Origin: Armatimonadetes bacterium UBA1398
GTDB lineage: Bacteria > Armatimonadota > Zipacnadia > UBA1398
NCBI GenBank assembly: GCA_002305165.1
Contig: DBQI01000023.1
Coordinates: forward strand, 62,001 to 126,000
DNA: 64,000 nucleotides
Direction of reading: 5' to 3'
Shown piece after piece: positions 34,545 to 43,299 of the stretch. The notes under the pieces are model-generated. The model ran no database searches and was not told where the DNA came from. It saw only the letters and a list, made by a program, of their open reading frames with translations. The first letter of the stretch is position 1. Each line of letters starts with the position of its first letter. Made by a program: the position numbers and the translations under genes.

Positions 34545-37340
34545 ATGGCAGAGAAGCGCGTATGGCTGTTTCGTGAGGGTAACAAGGACTTGAAGGACCT
34601 TCTCGGCGGGAAGGGAGCGAACCTCGCCGAGATGACCCGGGCGGGTCTGCCGGTTCCCTACGGCTTCACCGTCACCACCGCGACCTGTTGGGAGTACGTT
34701 GAGGCCGGCCACAAGTTCCCCAAGGGGCTTCTGGACGATGTCAAGAAGGCCCTGGCGGATGTGGAGAAGCGGTCGAAGAAGCAGTTCGGCAACCCCAAGA
34801 ACCCGCTCCTGGTCTCCGTCCGCTCGGGAGCCAAGTTCTCCATGCCCGGCATGATGGACACGGTCCTGAATCTGGGTTTGAACGATGAGGTAGTGGAAGG
34901 CCTAGCCGAGCTCACTGCCAACCCCCGCTTCGCCTATGACTGTTATAGGCGTCTCATCATGATGTTCTCCGACGTTGTCAAGGGGACGGGTAAGGACGAC
35001 TACGAGGAAGCCCTCGAGGCTATCAAGCATCGGCTCGGCGTGACATTCGACTACGACGTCCCGGCGGAGGCGCTCAAAGAGCTCGTCGACACCTCCAAGA
35101 AGATCTACAAGAAGCACCTGGGCGAGGACTTCCCCCAGGACCCCATGGTGCAGCTCGAGGCCGCGATCGGCGCCGTCTTCGAGTCTTGGGACACCCCCCG
35201 TGCTCGCACCTATCGCGACAGTGAGGGCATCCCCCACAACCTCGGCACGGCGGTCAATGTGCAGATGATGGTCTTCGGCAACACCGGCGAGGACAGCGGC
35301 ACTGGCGTCGCCTTCACCCGCGACCCCAGCACTGGCGAGAAGAAGATCTTCGCCGAGTTCCTCCTGAACGCGCAGGGCGAGGACGTTGTCGCCGGCGTGC
35401 GCACCCCCCTGGACATCATGGCCATGGCGAAGCGCTGGCCGAGCATCTACCAGGAGTTCGTCGCGATCTGTAAGCAGCTCGAGACCCACTACCGTGATAT
35501 GCAGGACATGGAGTTTACCGTCGAGCGCGGCAAGCTCTGGGTGCTCCAGACCCGTAACGGCAAGCGCACGGCGGGCTCGGCCGTGAAGATCGCTGTCGAC
35601 ATGGTCAAGGAGAAGCTCATCAGCGTGGAGGAGGCCCTCATGCGCGTCGGGCCTGCCACCCTGGACCAGCTCCTCCACAAGCGGGTCGACCGTGATCAGG
35701 TCAAGAAGCAGGGCACCAAGCCCGTTGCCGTCGGCCTCAATGCTAGCCCCGGGGCAGCTGCGGGCATTGCTGTCTTCGACGCTGACACCGCTGCGGCTCG
35801 CGGCGAGGCGGGCGAGGCGGTGATCCTCTGCCGCATCGAGACCACCCCGGATGACATCCACGGCATGCTCGTATCCAAGGCGGTCCTGACCTCCCGGGGA
35901 GGCAAGACCTCTCATGCGGCGGTCGTTGCACGCGGCAAGGGCCTTCCGTGCGTAGCGGGCTGCGAGTCACTGAAGATGGATCTGGCAGGCCGTAAGTTCA
36001 CCGGTCCCGGCGGAGAGGTCGTCAAGGAAGGCGACTGGATCACCGTCGATGGCTCCAGCGGTGAGGTCTATGCCGGTCAGGTCCCGCTGGTCGATCCCGA
36101 GATCGGCAAGGACTTCCAGGCATTCCTGAAGATGGCCGACAAGGTGCGCCGTCTTGGCGTGCGCACCAATGCGGACGAGCCGGGCGATGCGGCGAAGGCC
36201 ATTGAGATGGGCGCCGAGGGCATTGGGCTGTGCCGCACCGAGCACATGTTCATGGCGCCGGAGCGTCTGCCCGCCGTCCAGGAGATGATCCTGGCGGACG
36301 ACGAGGAGACGACAGCCAAGGCCCTCGCCAAGCTGCTCCCGATGCAGCGCGAGGACTTCATCGGCATCTTCGAGGCCATGGGCGGCCGGCCGGTCACCAT
36401 CCGCCTGCTCGACCCGCCCCTGCATGAGTTCCTCCCCCATAAGGAAGAGATCCTCGAGGAGTTCTTCACCCTGCGCGCCAAGGGCGAGAAGAAAGCCCGT
36501 CAGGCCGAGCTTGAGGCCATGCTCCGTCGCATCGAGCAGCTCGAGGAGTCCAATCCGATGCTCGGCGTGCGCGGCTGCCGCCTCGGCCTCCTCCGCCCGG
36601 GGATCAACGAGATGCAGGTCCGGGCCATCATCGAGGCCGCCTGTGACCTGAAGAAGCGCGGCAAGAAGGTCGCCCCGGAGATCATGATCCCGCTCATCGG
36701 CATCGTTACCGAGCTGTCGACCGTTCGCACCCAGCTCGAGGCCGTGGCCCAGCAGGTCATGAAGGAGCAGGGAGTCAAGGTCGCCTACAAGTTCGGCACC
36801 ATGATTGAGATCCCGCGCGCGGCCCTCACCTCCGGCGAGATCGCTGAGCACGCTGAGTTCTTCAGCTTCGGCACCAATGACCTGACCCAGATGACGTTCG
36901 GCTACAGCCGTGACGATGCTGAGGGCAAGTTCATCGGCCGCTACCTCGACATGGGCATCCTTGCCGAGTCGCCCTTCAACTCCATCGATGAGGCCGGCGT
37001 GGGTCGGCTCGTGGAGCTCTCCGTCAAGGAGGGACGCGCGGCCCGGCCAGACCTCAAGTGCGGTATCTGCGGCGAGCATGGCGGCGATCCGGCTTCGGTC
37101 GAGTTCTGCCACCGCGTGGGGCTGAGCTACGTCTCCTGCTCCCCCTTCCGCGTGCCCATCGCCCGCCTTGCGGCGGCGCAGGCGGCTATCAAGGAGCAGG
37201 GTGGCGCTCAGCCTCCGGCAGTTGCGGCGAAGCCGGCGCCGGCGAAGAAGACCGCCACCAAGAAGGCAGCGCCGAAGAAGGCGACTGCCAAGAAGGCTAC
37301 ACCCAAGAAGACCGCCACGAAGCGCGCGCGTAGCAAGTAG
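34545..37340 (+). CDS. ppdK: Pyruvate, phosphate dikinase with basic H1-like tail
   Basis: A 931-residue PPDK: pyruvate, ATP and phosphate to or from phosphoenolpyruvate, AMP and pyrophosphate. The N-terminal ATP-grasp part has GGKGANLAEM and LVSVRSGAKFSMPGMMDTVLNLG. The swivelling His is in GGKTSHAAVVARGKGLPC (about residue 455). The PEP barrel has GLCRTEHMFM, ANDLTQ-like FGTNDLTQMTFGYSRDD and the catalytic Cys in CGICGEHGGDP. The usual protein ends near residue 885. Here about 40 more residues follow, a Lys/Ala/Pro/Thr repeat (KKTATKKAAPKKATAKKATP and on), like histone H1 or mycobacterial HU tails. RBS GGGGAG. A strong hairpin follows the gene. Confidence 0.97.
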   Translation: MAEKRVWLFREGNKDLKDLLGGKGANLAEMTRAGLPVPYGFTVTTATCWEYVEAGHKFPKGLLDDVKKALADVEKRSKKQFGNPKNPLLVSVRSGAKFSMPGMMDTVLNLGLNDEVVEGLAELTANPRFAYDCYRRLIMMFSDVVKGTGKDDYEEALEAIKHRLGVTFDYDVPAEALKELVDTSKKIYKKHLGEDFPQDPMVQLEAAIGAVFESWDTPRARTYRDSEGIPHNLGTAVNVQMMVFGNTGEDSGTGVAFTRDPSTGEKKIFAEFLLNAQGEDVVAGVRTPLDIMAMAKRWPSIYQEFVAICKQLETHYRDMQDMEFTVERGKLWVLQTRNGKRTAGSAVKIAVDMVKEKLISVEEALMRVGPATLDQLLHKRVDRDQVKKQGTKPVAVGLNASPGAAAGIAVFDADTAAARGEAGEAVILCRIETTPDDIHGMLVSKAVLTSRGGKTSHAAVVARGKGLPCVAGCESLKMDLAGRKFTGPGGEVVKEGDWITVDGSSGEVYAGQVPLVDPEIGKDFQAFLKMADKVRRLGVRTNADEPGDAAKAIEMGAEGIGLCRTEHMFMAPERLPAVQEMILADDEETTAKALAKLLPMQREDFIGIFEAMGGRPVTIRLLDPPLHEFLPHKEEILEEFFTLRAKGEKKARQAELEAMLRRIEQLEESNPMLGVRGCRLGLLRPGINEMQVRAIIEAACDLKKRGKKVAPEIMIPLIGIVTELSTVRTQLEAVAQQVMKEQGVKVAYKFGTMIEIPRAALTSGEIAEHAEFFSFGTNDLTQMTFGYSRDDAEGKFIGRYLDMGILAESPFNSIDEAGVGRLVELSVKEGRAARPDLKCGICGEHGGDPASVEFCHRVGLSYVSCSPFRVPIARLAAAQAAIKEQGGAQPPAVAAKPAPAKKTATKKAAPKKATAKKATPKKTATKRARSK

Positions 37341-37379
37341 TGACGAGCGCGCTTTCGGGCGGCGATAGCGGAAGACGGT

Positions 37380-37406
37380 GGGGCCCCGGAGTCAATCCGG
37401 GGCCCC
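37380..37406. terminator. Strong hairpin between convergent ppdK and GH32-like genes
   Basis: GGGGCCCCGGA (37380-37390) and TCCGGGGCCCC (37396-37406) form an 11-pair perfect stem with a GTCAA loop. It lies 40 bases after the ppdK stop and 29 bases after the convergent gene ending at 37435, so it may serve both. The following CTGCTTTCG is only weakly T-rich. Confidence 0.7.
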
Positions 37407-37434
37407 GCTGCTTTCGTGGACGGTTGGAGGGCCG

Positions 37435-39693
37435 TCAGTAGGGGTTGGAGGGCATGAGTGGCCAAGCGTGTATCGAGACTACCCGCGCCGCTCCGCCGTT
37501 CGAAAACAGCCGCACGCCCTGGCCTCCCAGCGTCGGGTAGACCTGCCGTGCGATGGCCTGCCGCTCGTTGGCGTAGGCCTCCACAACGCCGCGATCTAGG
37601 AAGACCCTCAGCACAAGCGGCTCATCCGCCTCAAGGAGCAGGGGCGCACTCTCCACAACGCGCCGCCCGAACCCTACACTCGACCGGGTGGTATCGACCT
37701 CGAGCGCCCCGCGAGCCACATCATAGGCGATGACCGTCTCCTCCTCCCCCCTGGCTGAGCGGCAGACGCCCAGGCCCACGCGAGTAGCATCCTGCGGCTC
37801 GATCACGAGTTCGAGCTCCATCAACTCCCCGGGCAAGTCGGGCAACGGTAGTTCCTCGTCTGCGCGAAGCAACAGGTCGGTCCACTGCTGCTCGCCCTGC
37901 CGCAGTTGTGTGAGCTCCTCCGCCGGCCGCATCCCCAGAGTGCCATCGGGTCTGAGCCAGAGGCTCCGTGGCAAGCCATATACGCCCTGCCACCCCTGAG
38001 CGCGGATATGCTCCTCGGGTGGGTTGGCGGTGAGCCATGCCCACATGATGAGGCGGCCACGGTCATCGATGAGTGCCTCTGGGGCGAAGTACGCGTTGTC
38101 TACCCAGGTCATGCGCCCGTGGGTCTCGGGGAGGAACCGGTCCGTGTCCTCATCGTAGGTCCCGATGTAGTACTGGCAGCCCAGGTTGTGGCTTATGAAT
38201 AGCAGCAGGTGCTTACCGGAGGGCTCTCCTCCGTTGGGGTCGGCTGGCAGAGGGAGGAACACGGGGCACATGTTGTCCTCGTCGGCCCGGGTCCATTCGC
38301 GGCGGCTCTCGTAGAACGGGTGGAGATACCGCCAGTTCAGCAGGTCATCCGACTCGAACAGGTAAGCGGTATCGCCCTGGTGCTGCGCGAGTCCCAGTTC
38401 CTTGCCGAAGCGGTTCAGGACTAGGAGATTGCCCGCGAGCATGTAGTAGCGGCCATCCTTCATCCATATGTTCGACGGGTCTGCCGATCCGTAGATGATC
38501 TCATTGCCCGCTTCGTCCTGGGTGACGGTGTAGCCCAGTTCCGTTGAAGGGATCACGGACTGCTCTGGCGGCTTGATCCAGTTGTCGAGGTGGGGGTCTC
38601 TGCTATACGCAATGCAGGCGCCGCGCCCCGCAGGGCCTCCCAGTCCCCAGTAGGTGATCCAGGCCGTCCCGGACGGGTCTGCGAATGCCCCGCCGCTGAA
38701 GATCCCCTCGTCGCCTTGGTCAGCCATGATCGAACGCGGATGGTGCCTCCAGTGCACCAGATCCTTGCTCGACACGTGGCCCCACTCAAACGCCTGGCCG
38801 TTGTGGAACAGGTACATCAGGTGGTAGCGGCCATTCCAGAAGACCGCGCCGTTGGGATCACCCGGCAGGCCGTTGTCTTCCGGCACCACAAAGTGGTAGG
38901 CGGGACGGTACGGGTCGTGCAGCAGATGCTCTCGGAGGTTCCTGGCGCCCTCGATCACCGAGCGAGGCACCGGCGCACCCGGGCGCCACGTGCTTAGGGT
39001 CTGCGCCGCTGGCCGCGCGATGAGAGTGGCGCCGTTCCCCCCCAACTCAAGGGCCCCCTCGCGCAGCCGCACGTCCCCCTCGATCGCGTATTGACCATAG
39101 CGGCCCGTTCGCTCAGCGAGCGAGCCATCGCCGAAGTACCACCACGCCCACGGTGTCTCGGGGGCTTCGCCGGGCCTTAGTGACCGCAGATCGCCGGGGT
39201 CCAGAGCCACGCTGTAGAGCCGCGCATCCAGGATTCGGCCGTGAAAGCTATCACCCGTCGTGGCATCGAGGTGGCGACGGCCGAAGAGCACGGCCGCGCC
39301 AGGCAGGAACTCAGCTGCCGGTTCGCCCGCCTCGTACTGCGCGTACTCCTCTCCATCCCGATACACCGCGATGGACGGACCCGAGTAGACGATGGCGATC
39401 TGCACGAATCCATCGGTGCGCGATTCCACGGGCCAGTCGGCCTGATCCTGCGGCGTGCGCCGGTAGTACTCGCTCCCCGGCATCCAGCGCCCGGGCTCGA
39501 TCTCTCCCAGCACGACACCATCGAAACGGCCATCGAGGTTGTCGATCGTCAGCGCCGATCCACCGCGCTGCTCCAGGTCGAGGGGCGCGGCCCACACGAC
39601 CAGGGTCTTGTCGCGCAATACCTCCTGGCCAGTTGCGCCCGAAGCGCACACGGCAAGAGCAACGGTAGGAAGGAGCACTAGGACATCGTTCAC
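37435..39693 (-). CDS. Exported GH32-like glycoside hydrolase with N-terminal LamG domain
   Basis: A 752-residue protein. The frame is open further upstream, but GTG at 39693 gives a signal peptide (NDVLVLLPTVALAVCASGATG) and has GAGGGG before it. Residues about 25-190 form a concanavalin/LamG domain (VQIAIVYSGPSIAVYRDG, RILDARLYSVALDPGDL). Then comes the GH32 five-blade propeller: GDPNGAVFWNGRYHLMY (nucleophile Asp in DPNG), HVSSKDLVHW, IFSGGAF, and ADPSNIWMKDGRYYML (Asp of RDP kept). The usual ECP with the acid/base Glu reads NMCPVFLPLP, so the general acid is not where expected. A C-terminal beta-sandwich (ALEVDTTRS, LRVFLDRGVVEAYAN) is typical. It would cleave fructans or related sugars, if active. 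Divergent from the lactonase. Confidence 0.88.
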   Translation of the reverse strand: MNDVLVLLPTVALAVCASGATGQEVLRDKTLVVWAAPLDLEQRGGSALTIDNLDGRFDGVVLGEIEPGRWMPGSEYYRRTPQDQADWPVESRTDGFVQIAIVYSGPSIAVYRDGEEYAQYEAGEPAAEFLPGAAVLFGRRHLDATTGDSFHGRILDARLYSVALDPGDLRSLRPGEAPETPWAWWYFGDGSLAERTGRYGQYAIEGDVRLREGALELGGNGATLIARPAAQTLSTWRPGAPVPRSVIEGARNLREHLLHDPYRPAYHFVVPEDNGLPGDPNGAVFWNGRYHLMYLFHNGQAFEWGHVSSKDLVHWRHHPRSIMADQGDEGIFSGGAFADPSGTAWITYWGLGGPAGRGACIAYSRDPHLDNWIKPPEQSVIPSTELGYTVTQDEAGNEIIYGSADPSNIWMKDGRYYMLAGNLLVLNRFGKELGLAQHQGDTAYLFESDDLLNWRYLHPFYESRREWTRADEDNMCPVFLPLPADPNGGEPSGKHLLLFISHNLGCQYYIGTYDEDTDRFLPETHGRMTWVDNAYFAPEALIDDRGRLIMWAWLTANPPEEHIRAQGWQGVYGLPRSLWLRPDGTLGMRPAEELTQLRQGEQQWTDLLLRADEELPLPDLPGELMELELVIEPQDATRVGLGVCRSARGEEETVIAYDVARGALEVDTTRSSVGFGRRVVESAPLLLEADEPLVLRVFLDRGVVEAYANERQAIARQVYPTLGGQGVRLFSNGGAARVVSIHAWPLMPSNPY

Positions 39694-39814
39694 AGGATCA
39701 CGTCCCCTCGCGCCGGAGTCGCAGCGGGATTCGTGGTAGGGGAGGGGATACCTGCGCCGCTCACGAGCGTAGGCTATAATGCGAAGGCTGTGTCGTGCGA
39801 CGGGAGGCGCTTTG

Positions 39815-40978
39815 ATGACTCGACTGGCCCAGGTTGTGATCGCTGTCCTCGCGTTCGCCGCCCCCTCCATCGCCCAGAACCCAGGAGGACAGACCACTGA
39901 CATGACTGCAGAACCCATGTTCGTGCTGGTTGGGACCTACACCGGAACCGGCAGTGAAGGCGTATACACGCTGCGAATGGACCCAGAGACGGGTGTCCTC
40001 GAACCTGTCGCGGCAATGGGCGGGATCACAAACCCGTCGTTCCTCGCCGTCCATCCCTCGCTGAGCACCGTGTACGCCGTCCAAGAGACTGGCGAGGACA
40101 ATGCCGTCTTCGCTCTCGCTCTGGACGGCAAGACCGGAGCGTTGAGCATCATCGGGAGCCAGGCCGCCCATGGAGCCCATCCCTGCCACGTAATGGTGGA
40201 CCCGTCGGGCTCCGCCGTGGTCGTCGCGAACTACTCCGCGGGAAGCGTGGCCGCATTCGCCGTCGAGGAGGACGGCTCGCTTCGACCGGCCTCGCAAGTG
40301 ATCCAGCACACGGGAAGCGGCCCTAACGCGGGAAGGCAGGAGGGGCCCCATGCCCATTCGGTCACTATCGATCCAACCGGCTCGACGGTGCTCGCCGCCG
40401 ACCTGGGCATCGACCGGATCATGCTGTACGATCTGAACCCTGGCGACGCGATGCTCTCGCCAGCCGAGCCCGCCTATGCCAAGGTGTCCCCGGGGGCCGG
40501 CCCGCGGCACGTCGCGTTCCATCCGAGTGGACGATTCTGCTATGTAGTCACCGAGTTGGCGAATACCGTCGTCGGCTTCGCGTACGACTCCGCATCCGGC
40601 TCATTGGATCCGATCCAGACGGTCAGTACGCTTCCACAGGACTGGCAGGGACAGAGTAGCTGCGCCGACATCCACGTCCATCCCTCTGGGGCATTCCTCT
40701 ACGCCTCCAACCGCGGTCATGACAGCATCGCGTGCTACCGTCTTGATCCGGAGACGGGCTTGCTGACACTGTTCGAGATCGAGCCGACGGGAGGCAAGAC
40801 GCCTCGCAACTTCGGCATCGAGCCGACGGGCCGCTACCTCTACGCGGCGAACCAGGAGTCCGGAAACATCGTGCAGTTCAGTATCGACGCCAGCTCGGGC
40901 GAACTGACTCCCACCGGGCAGCAGATTGAGATTCCGGCTCCCGTGTGCCTCGTGTTCGTGCCTGTCGCCCAGGACTGA
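39815..40978 (+). CDS. Lactonase-family seven-blade propeller protein (YbhE/6-phosphogluconolactonase-like), exported
   Basis: A 387-residue protein of the PF10282 type. The frame opens at 39779, but ATG 39815 has GGGAGG seven bases before it and gives a signal peptide (RLAQVVIAVLAFAAPSIAQ). It has repeated blades with VHPSLSTVYAVQE, VDPSGSAVVVANYSAGSV, DPTGSTVLAADLG, FHPSGRFCYVVTEL, VHPSGAFLYASNRGHDSI and EPTGRYLYAANQESG. HPCHVMVDPS and GPRHVAFHPSG are characteristic. The cytosolic homologue opens 6-phosphogluconolactone; an exported form may act on other lactones. Ends with VCLVFVP, the usual ending. Confidence 0.92.
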   Translation: MTRLAQVVIAVLAFAAPSIAQNPGGQTTDMTAEPMFVLVGTYTGTGSEGVYTLRMDPETGVLEPVAAMGGITNPSFLAVHPSLSTVYAVQETGEDNAVFALALDGKTGALSIIGSQAAHGAHPCHVMVDPSGSAVVVANYSAGSVAAFAVEEDGSLRPASQVIQHTGSGPNAGRQEGPHAHSVTIDPTGSTVLAADLGIDRIMLYDLNPGDAMLSPAEPAYAKVSPGAGPRHVAFHPSGRFCYVVTELANTVVGFAYDSASGSLDPIQTVSTLPQDWQGQSSCADIHVHPSGAFLYASNRGHDSIACYRLDPETGLLTLFEIEPTGGKTPRNFGIEPTGRYLYAANQESGNIVQFSIDASSGELTPTGQQIEIPAPVCLVFVPVAQD

Positions 40979-41155
40979 CCCACGCACACCAAGGATGCTC
41001 GCAGGACCCAATCGTCTGGTAGGGGACGACCGTGGGCATGTCATTACGGCGAACCCAAACGGGGGCTCACGTCTTGTCGGGGCGCACAGAGACGAAACGC
41101 AACATAACATATATTATCGGCATCATGTGTCCAGCAGGCCGCCGGAAAGAACGAA

Positions 41156-41189
41156 GGCCCTGGGTGCGGTCCCGTGCCGCCCCAGGGCC
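41156..41189 (-). terminator. Intrinsic terminator after the sugar-isomerase-like gene
   Basis: On the minus strand, GGCCCTGGG (41189-41181) pairs with CCCAGGGCC (41164-41156), followed by TTCGTTCTTTCC. It starts 25 bases after the stop at 41214. The stretch between 40979 and 41155 has no gene and no other clear signal. Confidence 0.7.
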
Positions 41190-41213
41190 CCTGGAATACT
41201 GGGCTTCGCGCCG

Positions 41214-42086
41214 CTACTCACCCGCGAGGATCAGGTCTACGCGGGCAGCGACATCCTTGAGGTACGCTTCGTCCCCGCCCGCAAGCTCGCAGGTGAAGTA
41301 GCCCTCATAGCCGATCTCCCTGAGCGCGCCCGTGACCCGCGGCCAGTTCACGTCGCCTTCGCGCAGATCCTTCCACCCATCGGCCCGGCTGTAGTCCTTG
41401 AGGTGGATCTTGTCGATCCGCTCCCCGAGGGTCAGAATCCAGTCCTCAGGCCACCCGAACTTCACTATGTTTCCACAGTCGAAGTAAGCTCGGACCCGTT
41501 CGCTGCCCATCTCATCGACATATCGAGCCATCTCGATTGGGCTGAGCAGGAAGTTGTTCCAGACGTTCTCGATGGAGATGTTGATGCCCAGCTCCTCCGC
41601 GATCGGGATGAGCGGACGGAGGTTCTCCTGTGAGCGGTCGTACGCCACGGCGTACCGGGTGTCCTCGCCCACGACGGCCGGCACGAGGAGCACGGTGGTC
41701 GCGCCGATAACCTTGGCCTCACAAATGGCCGCCTCAAGGGTGCGCTGCCCCTCCGCAACGGTGGCCTCGTCACCGCTGGACAGGGGCGCGTGCCAGCCCC
41801 CGTAGATGACCGAGTGCAGTTCGATCCCCTCCGCCGCCGCAGCCTCCGCGACGCGGGAACACTCTTCTAGGTCCTCGATCAGGGGCATCTCGACACCATC
41901 GAAGCCGCAGGCCTTGGCCAGGGCGAAACGTCCCGCCCAGTCCAAGTCGCCCGACAACATGCCAGATACAACAGCCTTGCGCCAGACCGGCCCTTCCTGG
42001 GCGAGCGCACTGCGGCCGAGGCTGCTGGCCGCAGCCACCCCGCCGATCGCGCCGGCCGTGAGGCGAACGAAATCCCGTCTATCCAT
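41214..42086 (-). CDS. Tat-exported sugar phosphate isomerase/epimerase-like TIM-barrel protein
   Basis: A 290-residue protein. The N-terminus MDRRDFVRLTAGAIGGVAAASSLG has a twin-arginine signal (RRDF), so it is exported folded. The rest is the xylose isomerase-like barrel (AP endonuclease 2 family): GFDGVEMPLIED, ELHSVIYGG, NISIENVWNNFLL, AYFDCGN, KIHLKDYSRADG and GYFTCELAGGD. Glu, Asp, His and Glu metal ligands at barrel strand ends are present (IENV, FDCGN, IHLKD, CELAG). The substrate is probably a sugar or inositol derivative. It fits other Gfo/Idh and lactonase genes in the window as extracellular sugar conversion. Confidence 0.9.
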   Translation of the reverse strand: MDRRDFVRLTAGAIGGVAAASSLGRSALAQEGPVWRKAVVSGMLSGDLDWAGRFALAKACGFDGVEMPLIEDLEECSRVAEAAAAEGIELHSVIYGGWHAPLSSGDEATVAEGQRTLEAAICEAKVIGATTVLLVPAVVGEDTRYAVAYDRSQENLRPLIPIAEELGINISIENVWNNFLLSPIEMARYVDEMGSERVRAYFDCGNIVKFGWPEDWILTLGERIDKIHLKDYSRADGWKDLREGDVNWPRVTGALREIGYEGYFTCELAGGDEAYLKDVAARVDLILAGE

Positions 42087-42112
42087 CGTATCGTTCTCCC
42101 TTCGGTTGCTAA

Positions 42113-42754
42113 CTACTCAACGTCAGCGGGCGGTAGCATGAGCCCCTCGCCCGACGGCCGCTCATCCGGTGGACCGCTCTCGGGCTGAACCTCGAACGGC
42201 TCCTCTGCGGGCGAGCTCTCTCCGGTCTCACCGACCGGCTCATCGTCCCTTGTCGGCGCAGTGGGCATCAGGCCCCAGTCCTCGATCGCTATCGTCCAGC
42301 CGCCGGAGCCAGGCCGCTCAGCAGTGACCTGGACCGTCTGCTCCCTCTTGGAACCCTTCAACTTATACGCAAGTATGTAGGTCTCACGGCCACTAAAACC
42401 ATCTACGGAGACCCTCGGAGGCGGATACGAGAGGGCGGTGAACTCCGATAGTGGAAGGCCGATCCCCCTATCAACGGCATTGCGCACCGCATCAGGCGAT
42501 ACCCCCTCCCCCGCTTGCGCCGCAGCCGCCTCATAATCCTCGGCCCGGACCGACTCAAACCAGGGAGTCACCACTCCTTGGCGTATCTCGTTGGCCCCCA
42601 CATTGAAGGCGAAACCAAGCATGCCGACCAGTCCGCCACATGAGCAGATCCCGACAACCCCCACGCCAATGACGACCAGAATGATGAGGGAGTTGCGTGC
42701 CCTCTTGGGGGGTGAGCCGTGGTACTGATCCGGTGGAGGTGGGAGTTCCAGCAC
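42113..42754 (-). CDS. Membrane-anchored protein of unknown function
   Basis: A 213-residue protein, not recognised. A Pro-rich N-terminus of about 20 residues is followed by one membrane helix with several Gly and Cys (LIILVVIGVGVVGICSCGGLVG). The external domain has helices (VRAEDYEAAAAQAGEGVSPD) and strands (VSVDGFSGRETYILAYKLKG, TVQVTAERPGSGGWTIAIED), similar in outline to DUF4878/NTF2-like domains that follow a membrane anchor in Gram-positive and related proteins. It ends in an acidic Pro/Glu-rich tail. It sits where rpoB is expected after rplL, but shares no features with it. Confidence 0.65.
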   Translation of the reverse strand: MLELPPPPDQYHGSPPKRARNSLIILVVIGVGVVGICSCGGLVGMLGFAFNVGANEIRQGVVTPWFESVRAEDYEAAAAQAGEGVSPDAVRNAVDRGIGLPLSEFTALSYPPPRVSVDGFSGRETYILAYKLKGSKREQTVQVTAERPGSGGWTIAIEDWGLMPTAPTRDDEPVGETGESSPAEEPFEVQPESGPPDERPSGEGLMLPPADVE

Positions 42755-42832
42755 ACGCCCTCCGTTCCCTGGGCTACCTACTCGCCCCTATTCGCCGCGG
42801 TCTATGCGCTCCCTGCAGCCGCCGTACAGGCC

Positions 42833-42863
42833 ACGGCCGCCCGGCAAGACGACGGGCGGCCGT
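42833..42863 (-). terminator. Hairpin after rplL
   Basis: ACGGCCGCCCG (42833-42843) and CGGGCGGCCGT (42853-42863) form an 11-pair perfect stem with a nine-base loop, starting 20 bases after the rplL stop on the minus strand. No T-tract is present. It probably ends the ribosomal operon here, in line with the absence of rpoBC. Confidence 0.55.
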
Positions 42864-42882
42864 AGGCGGAGCTAGGTTGGCG

Positions 42883-43260
42883 CTACTTCAGTTCGATGGT
42901 CGCGCCGCAGGCCTCGAGGGCCTCCTTGATCTTGTTGGCTTCCTCTTCGGTGCAGTTCTCCTTGACGGCCTTGGGGGCCGCGTCTACGAGCTCTTTGGCC
43001 TCTTTGAGGCCGATGCCAATGGCCTCCTTGACGGCCTTGATAACCTGGATCTTCTGCTGCCCCGCCTCGCTGATGATCACATCGTAGGTGCTCTTCTCGG
43101 GGGCCGCTTCGCCGTCGCCGGCGGCCATGGGCATACCCGCCATGGCCATCATGGGGGCCGCGGCGGTCACGTTGTACTTCTCCTTCAGGGCCTCCACGAG
43201 CTGGTGGAGATCCATGACGGTCATGCTGTCGATCGCTTCGAGAATCTCTTCCTTGGTCAT
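42883..43260 (-). CDS. rplL: 50S ribosomal protein L7/L12
   Basis: A 125-residue stalk protein that recruits translation factors. N-terminal dimerisation part (KEEILEAIDSMTVMDLHQLV), a short Ala/Met/Gly hinge, and the C-terminal factor-binding domain (EKSTYDVIISEAGQQKIQVI, KEAIGIGLKEAKELVD, KIKEALEACGATIELK). RBS AAGGAGA before the ATG. Last gene of the ribosomal block, 40 bases after rplJ. Confidence 0.98.
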   Translation of the reverse strand: MTKEEILEAIDSMTVMDLHQLVEALKEKYNVTAAAPMMAMAGMPMAAGDGEAAPEKSTYDVIISEAGQQKIQVIKAVKEAIGIGLKEAKELVDAAPKAVKENCTEEEANKIKEALEACGATIELK

Positions 43261-43299
43261 CTGAGTTGTCTCCTTGGTTCAAGTCCCGGGAGGGCCGAA

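Noticed and set aside
35967..37112. 381-codon minus-strand frame opposite ppdK, and a similar one at 34902-35915
   Set aside because: His/Asp/Leu-rich composition is the mirror of codon bias in ppdK; no RBS or motifs.
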